A DNA stretch of 64,000 nucleotides from Corella eumyota. Its lineage: Eukaryota > Chordata > Ascidiacea > Phlebobranchia > Corellidae. Positions 22,971 to 33,100 of the stretch are shown here, in pieces; within the stretch, counting starts at the first letter, position 1, and each line of letters opens with the position of its first letter. Location of the stretch: positions 3,348,001 through 3,412,000 of the forward strand of contig OY720097.1 of assembly GCA_963082875.1 (NCBI GenBank), read 5' to 3'. The notes beneath the pieces were generated by a model that worked only from the letters and a program-made list of their open reading frames with translations, did not search any database and was not told the origin of the DNA. The position numbers were made by a program, and so were the translations under genes.

Positions 22971-23929
22971 ATGAAATTAGTTTTATTTCTAGCGTTAGCT
23001 GTATGTCTAACAGGTATGAACTTAAATGCTAGCGATATTATAAGTTTTGTTTTTTAAACTTTAAGTAATTCGTAAAAGAACAAGCTAACCTACTATTTGT
23101 TTTAACGTCTAAACCACCTGTTTAAGGTACATTGGCGAACCACATCAAAGAAATAAAAACCACAATTTATGCTGATTGTGTGATACAAGGAAAAGAGGGA
23201 ATAGCTGGAAAAATTGCCTTAAGAGATAGTAGTCACGGGGTAACAACAACAAAATAAAATGCAGTTATTTTCCGAAATTGTCCAATAACATTCAGAGTTA
23301 TCAAGTTTTATTTTATTTTTTTGTAGGTTAACAAATCAGTTGTGGTACATTATTATATCACTGGTGTGAATCCATGTGAAAAGTTTAAAGTTCGTGTTCA
23401 CAAGAATTCTGTAGGAAGGAATAACTGCAACGGCCATGGTGAACGGTTCGATATCTCTAACTCGCCTCGGTAACTGCTACTATGTAAACTTACTTTATTT
23501 GTTTAATGTAAAGCACATTTAATATATACCTACATAAACAAATGCTCTATTTAGAATCGAGGGTAACTTTGGAAAAGTAAAATCAGATGCTAATTCTGTG
23601 ATACACATTAAAAAGAGAGAAATACATGGCGTTGAGTTAAATGGAGATAACTTAATTATCGGAAAATCCATTGTGGTAAGTTAGTTAACACATTCATAAA
23701 TAAAGTGCGTTGGTATGTAAAGGCCATGTTTTACATTTAAAACACATTCTATACGTAGAGATATTAACACTATAAAAACTGTTCTAAGTTTTTGCTTTAG
23801 ATACGCATGGGTAAAGACAAAGTTTGCTGCAACATTGGACCAGTTTCAGGTTATTTATATCGACAAATAAAAAACAACGGAAATAAAGAGTTTCGTAAAA
23901 ACAATATAAAACGACATTGTCCTGCATGA
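22971..23929 (+). CDS. secreted SOD-like protein A, copper ligands mostly replaced
   Basis: Five exons join in phase: 22971-23013, 23127-23239, 23327-23469, 23555-23675 and 23801-23929 (TGA), for 182 residues. A signal peptide (MKLVLFLALAVCLTG) leads to a domain that follows Cu/Zn SOD: ADCVIQGKEGIAGKIAL, then FKVRVHKNS where SOD has the HVH copper motif, a cysteine at C57's place (Cys86), EGNFGKVK, LIIGKSIV and CCNIG (SOD C146 region). Against human SOD1, copper ligands H46, H63 and H120 align with Arg75, Arg92 and Arg142; only H48 (His77) remains. The zinc loop is largely missing and D83 is Asn104. It is unlikely to be a superoxide dismutase and may be a structural or binding protein. The intron positions match its neighbour at 24434, so the two arose by tandem duplication. 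Confidence 0.82.
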
Positions 23930-24433
23930 GTAACTGTGTGCTTTATGGAATATGCCAGTTTAATCGACTAAAACGTTTAAAGAGACTGTTTTACTTGAGC
24001 TTGTGTATAGGCTCATATTGATAACTAATAAATACTAAAAAAATGTTTTGGGTTTACGCTTAAATTTTAGATTTGCAAAACTTTTTGTTTAAAATTCTTC
24101 GTTACATAATGCTACGGGTCATTTAGGGTTGCTTTAAAGTAAACCTGTTTTAAATGATGTGTTTGCTGAAGCTGCAAAACAAAAGTATCGATTACAAAAA
24201 CAGTGTTCAAGTTTTTGCAGCGATGCATAGAATCCGCTGACGATGTCAATTTATTTAGCAAACAAAAACTTAAAATTTGCTAACAGAAAGGTTTTAGATT
24301 TCGCACAGTATGCATTAGGCATGAGTTTTAGTACTATGGCGATATTTTAGATTTTTACCAAAATCTTAAATTTTATTTTATATTAAAGGCATTTGTTTTA
24401 AATTACTAAGACAGTGTTGAAAATTACAGAACC

Positions 24434-25742
24434 ATGAAAATTGTCTTACTCTTAGCCTTGGCGACATGCTTTTTAGGTAAATTAAATTACCTTTGGTATT
24501 TTTATTTTTTTTTAATTTTCAAATGTTTTGTTTCAAAAATATTTGGCATGTATAGGTACGATGCTAGTGCACGGTAAAAAGAAAGCTCGTTTTGCTCACT
24601 GTCCTCTTAAAGATAACAAAGGACACATATGCCTCAAGGAAAAGGGGCATGGCGTAAGATATAGCTTAATATTAGCAACTATGTTTTGGTTCTATACATT
24701 ACATGCTAAAGGTTTAATCGTTTTTATTGTAGGATGATAAATCTCTAGTTGGTCAATTCCACGTAACTCACGTAGAGGCTTGCGAATATTTTAAAGTTCA
24801 CGTTCACGAAAGTTCAGTAAATGATCAGTGCGTAGGCCATGCGGGCCACTTCAATCCAAATACCACAACGAAGTAAGTTTATATATTTACTATCTCTAAT
24901 ATGAGAGAACTACCCCTTAATATGGAACCGGCAGCATGGTGTATTGGTCAAAACACTTGGCTTAACTACACGAGATCTTGGGTTCGATTCCTACTGCTTT
25001 CATGCTGTAAAACCCTTAAGTAAGACAAAATAAAAAGTCAGAACTTCTGTTGAAACAATACTTAATCAGCAGCCTAACTATCGGAGAAATATCATTTATA
25101 ATATACCAATTGGCAAAAGCAACTACAGACTGGGTCGGAGTAATTTCAATTATTATTTATTATAATGTCGACTTGGTACACTACAAACTTATTGTTTTAA
25201 TTGTTTAGGGACGAGGGCAATCTTGGTAAAGTTAAATCAAACCCTAACTTTATGATCCACATTAGCCACAAAAAATTACCAGATCTTTCATTGGATGGCC
25301 CGGATTCTATTCTAGGCAAATCGATCGTGGTAAGTGTTAGATCAATATCTCGCAAAACTAATATACAAGGATTTATTCTAAAAAACAAGAATTTATTCTA
25401 AAAAAAAACAAGTTAAAACTAAAACCCCTTGTTTGTATTAAAGTGGTGTAAGGCTATTTAGAAAGTGTTTTTTTTTAATTTGCTTTAGTTTCTTAGCTTT
25501 TTAAAATAGCAATTACGAATTTTGTCAAAATTGGAGCAGGTGTACTGCTTGTATAAATAAAAGCTTTGGTAGCTTATATGTTTATAATAACTTGCTTGTT
25601 TCGCATTTAGTTACATCAGGGCGACAACAAGCTATGTTGCAACATTGAATCAATTAACGCAAAGACATACCATCGTATGGTTGAAATGGGAAAGAAAGAT
25701 TTTTTGTTTAATAACAGAAGAAGAAGTCTTTGTCCCAACTAA
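24434..25742 (+). CDS. secreted SOD-like protein B, copper-only pattern
   Basis: Five exons join in phase: 24434-24476, 24556-24653, 24733-24872, 25209-25329 and 25611-25742 (TAA), for 177 residues. After a signal peptide (MKIVLLLALATCFLG) the SOD fold motifs follow: FKVHVHESS, GHAGHFNP, EGNLGKVK, ILGKSIVLHQG and KLCCNIE. All four copper histidines of SOD1 (H46, H48, H63, H120) align with His70, His72, His86 and His136, and the C57-C146 disulfide with Cys80 and Cys144. The zinc ligands do not survive: the H71 loop is deleted, H80 becomes Asp95 and D83 becomes Asn98. The electrostatic loop is absent, His136 being only eight residues from Cys144. This is the pattern of copper-only SODs. R143 is Lys141. 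The C-terminal tail is basic (NNRRRSLCPN). A SINE lies in intron 3. Confidence 0.85.
24928..25155 (+). mobile_element. tRNA-derived SINE, copy 4
   Basis: Same-strand copy in intron 3 of the second SOD-like gene. It has a head with TGGTGTATTGG and GGTTCGATTCC and a body including CTTAATCAGCAGC and GACTGGGTCGG. The tail is truncated. Confidence 0.85.
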
Positions 25743-26216
25743 GAATGGAATCAAAAAATACTCACATAGGATCAATCAAAACTAGATTAATTTTAATTAA
25801 GTTTTTTACTGATTTAAGTTAAATATTTTCAGCTAAAGAAACTCTTTTGTTTATAAATATTGTAAAATTTGTTGTATTGTGGATATAATCTCATGTAATA
25901 AAGTATAACAGAAAAAGTTAGTTATGGTGATAGCGTAAAACACTTAAAGTTTATAAGTTTGTGTATTTATAAAATTTTAAGTTAAATTAAGCTCCTAAAA
26001 TAAAGTTTCTCTGGTTGTAAATTGTACGCAAATAACCACTTGTGGGCGTTAATGTTTATAAACTTTGTTTCTATGGTGTGGGTGAATCCCCGCTTGTCGT
26101 CATAACTATAATAAAACACAATTTTTTTAAGCAAATAAAACGTGGTCAGTTGATTTGCTATTTTTAAGTTCTGCAGGGGAAATTTTACTGTTAAAATAGG
26201 AAATATATAATATAAA
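25743..26216. other. spacer between SOD-like gene and CALML4
   Basis: AT-rich spacer holding the SOD-like 3' UTR (AATAAAGT near 25899) and the region upstream of CALML4. No further gene is visible. Confidence 0.55.
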
Positions 26217-26687
26217 ATGGCTAGATTTTTGGAGGAAGAACAAATTGCAGAATATAGGGATTGTTTTAATCTTTACGATAAAAAACATAACGGAAAACTT
26301 ATGTGCACTGACCTTCTCACTGTAATGCGATCTTTAGGTGCATGCCCGACGCCCAAGGAAGTAAAATCACACCTGGAGAGTATAGGAAAGAAAGCGGTTT
26401 CGACGGAGTACATGGATTTTTCACAACTGTTGACTATAATGCATAAACAGCAGGCAAGTGAGAGCACTATAAGCGATGATATTCTAAAGGCGTTTGCAAT
26501 GACGGAAGAGTCCAGAAACGGAGAAATACCTGTACGTGTTTTAAAGCATATTATGATGACAACCGGGGAAAAACTTAACGTAAAAGAAGTCGACCAAATG
26601 TTACGTGCAGCGAACATGCAGAATAAATCTAGGATCAAATATAAGGATTTTTTGGCAATGGTGTCAATGCCAATACCAGACTATTAG
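26217..26687 (+). CDS. CALML4: CALML4-like degenerate EF-hand protein, single exon
   Basis: A single exon of 156 codons begins MARFLEEEQIAEYRDCFNLYDKK and continues with LLTVMRSLGACPTPKEV, DFSQLLTIMH and GEKLNVKEVDQMLRAA, ending MPIPDY. Order and wording match human calmodulin-like protein 4 (MAKFLSQDQINEYKECFSLYDK...). The four EF-hand loops lack most acidic calcium ligands (first loop DKKHNGKLMCTD), as in the mammalian protein. CALML4 serves as a light chain of myosin-7b in the brush-border intermicrovillar adhesion complex; transfer of that role is inference. Vertebrate CALML4 is split by introns, so this copy is a retrogene or has lost its introns. There is no poly-A tail at the 3' side. 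Confidence 0.92.
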   Translation: MARFLEEEQIAEYRDCFNLYDKKHNGKLMCTDLLTVMRSLGACPTPKEVKSHLESIGKKAVSTEYMDFSQLLTIMHKQQASESTISDDILKAFAMTEESRNGEIPVRVLKHIMMTTGEKLNVKEVDQMLRAANMQNKSRIKYKDFLAMVSMPIPDY

Positions 26688-27151
26688 AAAAAAATGGTTT
26701 TATTAAACTTGTGATAATTTTATTTTTTTAATTTGGTGCCTTTTGGATTAAGTGCAATTATAAATCATTTCTTTTGTGGCTTACCTAATCAATCATGATT
26801 TAAATATATATACTGTTGTTTTTATAATTTTAAATGTCCTTATTTTTAAAACCCAATGTTAGTTAATTGTTATAAATGTCTGCTTTTATGTGCACAACCT
26901 TTAGAAAGGTTTGGATAAATTTTTTTAGACAGTAGGTTACTAATTAAAAGAAAAAAAATATTAAATAGATATGAAGTAGTTTCTGCGTTAAAAATATTTT
27001 TAATTGCTTAAAACTATGTTTTAATTTTGATACTGTAAAACCCTAAACCTTATTTTGTAATTCATATATTTTAATCTACATAATATAATGTCGTTTTTTT
27101 GCAATTTTAGAACTAAGGTCTAGGTAGTTAAATTGTGATAAACTTAAGAAA
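26688..27151. other. spacer between CALML4 and WDR17
   Basis: AT-rich 460-base spacer with the CALML4 3' UTR and the WDR17 5' region. A possible acceptor TTGCAATTTTAG precedes the WDR17 start by 42 bases and could be an SL trans-splice site or the end of an upstream intron. Confidence 0.4.
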
Positions 27152-30100
27152 ATGGCTTCAAATGTTCGTCAGATAGGATTAGTACCAGCAGGATGTCAGC
27201 CTTGGAATTTGAATATGGTTGCAGGTTGTGGGCCTTCTTTTGCCTACTGTGCTACATTAGCTGTTTACATTTATCAGGTGAAAATTTTATTTAAAATCGA
27301 CATAATAAACATAGACCAGCACCGTGGTGTAGTGGTAAGAACACTTGCTACACCACACATGAGGTCGGGGGTTCAATCCCCACTGGTCTCATACTGTAGC
27401 GCCCTGGAGAAAGGCGCTATAAACGATATGAACTCCTGCTAAGCCAGCACTTAATCAGCAGCATAGATATCGGGCAATTACAATCTATAATATCTCAAAC
27501 TGCCACAGGCAACTTGAGACTGGGTCGACGTAACTGATGTTACTTTATGTTTAAGTCGCGCTTTCGACTTTCCCACATCGAGGATAAATATATACAAAAA
27601 AAAAAAATAGTTTTAAATTGTGTATGTTGAAAATATATCATATTTTAATTAGTTACACAAACTTTTTTGGTATTTATTTAAGAAAAACATTAAGCTATTA
27701 GAATATTGTTCTTAAAAAATAGGAATCGTGTATTCATTACAGTTGGCTTTAAAGAATAAAAAATTTATTTAGAAACCACTAAGTGCTAATGATTTAAAAA
27801 ACAAAAAATTGTTTTTAAAAAACTCAAATTAAAACTAACGATTTTTTATTCAGTATGATCAACAGTATGGTGAATACAAGTTAACATCCATTAATGCTCC
27901 TCACACCAAAACTATTACTTGTATATCCTGGAACAAAGATAATCCAGAAATATTTGCTACAGGAGGTTCTGACAAAAGAGTTTGCGTCTTTGATGTGAAA
28001 AAGAAAAAATGTATTGCAGAACTCGATAATTTAAAATGTGAGTTTTTTCATTAATAGTTTATATTTATAGCACATTTGGTTGTTATTTGTAATAATACAA
28101 TTAAATTTTAATTTTATTCGATTAAATTAAATATTTTCTAGTATACAGTGTGTATATAAACTTTAAGTTGTTTGTTTAGGCATTCATAAATAATCTATTT
28201 AGTGAGAAAATTAATTTTAAATTTACCACATTATGGTATTATAAATACAGTTAAAATTTTTATAGTAATTAACAAATTCTATAATGAGCTTTTAACAAGT
28301 TAACCAAAATGTATCAGAAAAAAATGAAAATTGTATTTTATATACACCATTAAATAAAGATAATATGTAATTTAAATTTTAGTTATTCCAAAATGTATCG
28401 GCTGGTTACCTGGCAAAAGCAAACCTTACAAACTGGCCATGTGTGCTAATCATGGTCCTATCTTATTATGGGATACCTCAACAAAGTCTTATTCATCATA
28501 TGATCACACACATTCTTTTAACAGCGACATCACCTTATTTCGCTGGCATCACACAGATTCTATGAAGTTTATTGTGGGTCATGTGGATGGTACTTTGTCA
28601 TTATTTTATAAAGGTAACTAAGTTAAGATAATATTATTTTTATGAAACATTTTTCATGCTTTTGTGTAAAGGCTTTAAAACATATGTTTTAATAATAGGT
28701 CTTGTTTAGTATATACACAAAAACTTTATTGTCTTTTATAGTGGTTATATTACTCTATGTTTTTATGGGAGTATATTAAAGCAATAAACTTCTTGTTTAT
28801 TATAAGATTGTAGGTACAACACTTTTATATGTAAATGTAAAATCTAAACAAAATATTTTTTTATTAATCTTTAGGCAAAAGATTAAAGCATCATATCAGA
28901 CCATCAGAGGACTCTGAACCAACTGATATAGACCCAGTATTAAATGCTTTATGGGATCCTCTGTCTTCTGATTATATGCTTGTGTCTAGAAAAGATACTG
29001 GTATGAAAATATTAAATTCAATTTTTTTTTTAAATTGTCTAATTAAAAAGATTGAAAGTTAATTAGTCAATTCTAGCATTGAGTATTATATTTTACCATC
29101 TGGCTGCTTATAAATTATTTATATATAACATATAGTCTATGTAGATAAAGTGTCTAATTTCACATTGGTAGCTTTTACATTATTAACAAGATATTTTTAT
29201 CTTAGAAATTGAATAATTATTTTAAGCCTATTTTTTTAAAAGATAATAAAACATATTGATATACAAAAAACACAGGATCGCAATAATATATTAATTTAAA
29301 TACAATTTGAACATAAATTTATTTTTAAAACGGTATGCTTTTTTTATTTTAATAATTTTTTTTAATTTTTGATACCATATTTTTGTGTAGGTATTCAGTT
29401 AATTGATGTTAAAGCAGCAACAATTATTACACATTACAAACTTCCAAGTAAGATGGCCAGTATTAACACATTGTCATGGATTGACTCGGCACCGGGAATG
29501 TTTCTAACTGGGGGTTAGTATTTTTTTTAATTTTTTTTGATTTTAGGTTTTTAGAGCTAAAATTATTAATATAAACTAAATTTTTTAAATATATTTAAAT
29601 CTTATAATCAAATAGGTTATGTTTGGTATCAGCCTATACTACTGAAAATCTTTTTGCTGAATAAACTTTTTTTAAAAACGAAAATTTAAAAATAATATTT
29701 TACTAAATTTGGGTAAATTTTCAGGTTTCAGTAACACAGTTATTGGCAATATATCTGTGATTGGTTATTTTAATATAGCCAATATATTATTGTGTAATAT
29801 TTTTTTTCTATACTATTTATTGATTAAACTTGTTTAATTTGTTTAATAGATTATGGTAGTGGTGTTATGAGGTTATGGAGTGCTTCTCATTCTACTCCAC
29901 TGGAAAGTTCAAACCTAAAACCAACAGGATTTCATGGAGTTCATGTTTTAGATACTGTGGTTAATGGTAAATCACCTATTTATTATTAATTTATATTTTT
30001 CATAATCTATGCTATTTTATTTTACAAGAAATAAAGCTTGTATTTTATATATTCTGTACTACATTCTGTGGCGTGATATCTAAATATTGTTAATATTGTA

Positions 30101-33100
30101 GTACATATGGATAAGTCATAAAAGATAATTTACTAAAAATTTGTGTAAATATAGTTTTAATAGTAATAGTAATAGCGTATTGGATAAAAGGGGTTTAACT
30201 TTGTTTTATACCTATTAATTGATGTAAAATCTTTTTAATAGAAGTTATACATTTGCTGTAAATGATTTAATTAAATGTGAAGTGTTAGTAAATATTGACT
30301 TTTGTTTGATAAAGAATTTCTAAACCTACCAAAGTTTTGTATAGCCAAGCCAATGTAAATATATTCACCTAAAAAAATGTTAAATTAACTCTACTTTATT
30401 TTTAACAATTTAGAACCTATTAAATAGGCCTACAAAATTTTCTTTCGTTGCATACACTTTTTTTTGTATATATCTTTATCGTCGATGTGGGAAAGTCGAA
30501 TGTGTGACTTAAACATTGAGTAACAACTGTTACTCTGACTCAGTCTCGAGTTGCCTTTAGCAGTTTGGGATATTATAAATTATAATTGCCCAGTAATTAT
30601 GCTGCTGATTAAGTGCTGGCTCAGCAGGAGTTTATATCGTTTATAGTGCCTTACTCAAGGGCGCTACAGCATGAGAGCATTGGGGATTAAACCCACGACC
30701 TCACGGTGGTGTAGCAAGTGTGCTTACCACTACACCACTTAAAACCTTAATAATATTTTCATCAATTTAAAATTTATTGTTACTAGAATCTTCACCAAAT
30801 TACAAACAGCAATTAATGGCAAACCATTCTAGAGCGGGATCAACCAGTTCAATGTCAGGATTACATTCGGTTCCACCAGCAAGAGTGGTTTGCACGTTCG
30901 GAGATGGTGGGGTGGGACTTTATAATTTGCAGCAGAAAAAATGGGAGTTTATAAGAGAACATGTAAGACAATTATTATTTAAATTCAACTATTGGCTTAA
31001 CTGTAGTTTTAGTTATTAAATGTTAAACAAATAACATTTGTGTACAAATTTGTGTCTCAAAAACAAATTTATGTATTAATATGACCAGTAAGCTTTTACT
31101 ACATTTTAATGTATGTTTAGTAAATATTTTGTTATTAAAAATTTTGTTATTAAAATTGTAGCCCTCTGTTATGTTAAAAAAATCTTACACTTGAAATACT
31201 TCATTCACATCATTTTAAAACACATATTAAATCTAACAAAATGTTAAATACATGCAGGGCCATATTGAGACAATATTTGATTGCAAATATAAACCTGACA
31301 ATCCCAAATTACTTGCAACAGCTTCGTTTGATGGCACAGTAAAGGTTTGGGATGTTGACAGCTTACAAACTAAACATACTACAACAGGAAATGAAGGGGT
31401 TATATATTCAATATCATGGGCACCAGGTATTAAAGCACATATTATTACCAGTTACTTGTATTCTTGTATTCCATATTTTCTTATTGCCTTATTTTTTTGG
31501 TAGTTGGCATGTTTGTTTTAAACACATTTTTTTAGGGTTTATTTCCTATTTGTTGGTATATTGTAAATCGTGTAAGTAAGACAGTATGCCATTTTTTGAT
31601 ATAAATACTAGTTGACAGATTATAAAATAGAAATATTACCAGCACAGCATTTACCAAAACTGCCAAATCCATCTTGAGACTAAGTAGGCCACTATTATAA
31701 GACCAGTGTGAAAACCAGTTGATATACATTGAGAATAAATTGAAAATTACTTAGCTTAAAATTAGTGTTTAGTTATATATACTAAAATATAGTTTTTTAC
31801 ATTCTTTTTTGAGAAGCAAATTTTTGTATCACTTTTTTCTTGATCTAGGCCATTTTATACATGGTTTAAAATATTAAAATTATAAATATTATGTTTCTAT
31901 TGTTAATGTTGCTTTGATGATGGATTGTATTTCAATTAAATAAAAGATTAGTTTAATCCTATTCATATAGTGGTGTTATGGTATATTATCTGTGTTTAAT
32001 TTTTCTATATCAAATTTACCATCTCCTAATTTAACATTTTTTTAATTCTTAAAACTGGCTTTAAATTTTTGATTTTATTTTTAGAGTATAAAAAGAATTT
32101 TTAAATAAAATTTATTATTGATAAGATTAAAATTAAGGATTTTTTTGTAAACCTTTTTTAAAATCATTATTATTTTTTTTTTATATATACATACTTTTAG
32201 AATATATTTAAATATAGTAACATAGTTTAAATGTTTATTTTTTTAGGTGATCTTAATTGTATAGCATGCGGAACAAGAAAACGTGGAATTTTTATCTGGG
32301 ACATCGCTAAATCAAAAATTATGAAGCGTTTTAAAGAGGTAATTAGGCAAAAGATTTTTATTAATTTTTTGCTCTTAAACAATTTTAAGTTTTAAATTTA
32401 AAATGGGAAGTATTTAAGTGTCATATAAGGAATTGCTAAGTGTGCAATTCAAATATCTTGAAGTTAAAATTTAAAATAAATATTTTTTAGTGCAATTATT
32501 TTTTTTTAAGTTCGAAATTTTTCCATTAAATTTTTTTTCTCTTGAAAAGAAAATTTTGAATTATTTATTTTAATTTATACATTTTTTACTGTTACAATTT
32601 TATAAAATAAGCACAGATATGTAAAGTAGAGGTTTATTATAAAATAAACAAAAAAAAAATACAGGAATATACAAGAAAATTTTAATTTTTGATAGATCCA
32701 ATATTATATACTAATTTTATAAATGTATTAACTTAATAACATACAAAATAAAACAGAAATAAAAGGCACACATTTTATTTTGTTTATATTACATTTATGT
32801 GTATTGTTTTTTAATAGATTAAATTACAAAAGTATTTATTTTTTAATTTTTGAAACATTTTTTAAATTTTTTAACGATTTTTAAGCATGGAGTAAACGGT
32901 GTTTTTTGCGTGGCTTGGAACCAACGAGATTCACACCGATTGGCGTCGTGCTCGGACGACTACACTTGGTAAGTGCATCAATGCGTGTGAAATTAAACTA
33001 AACAAGTCAAAACAGCGTTAATATCAACCATTCATCGTAAAGTTTTTTAATGGAAACAATCGAACGACCATGCTTGTATATATATATTCACAATTAAAGG

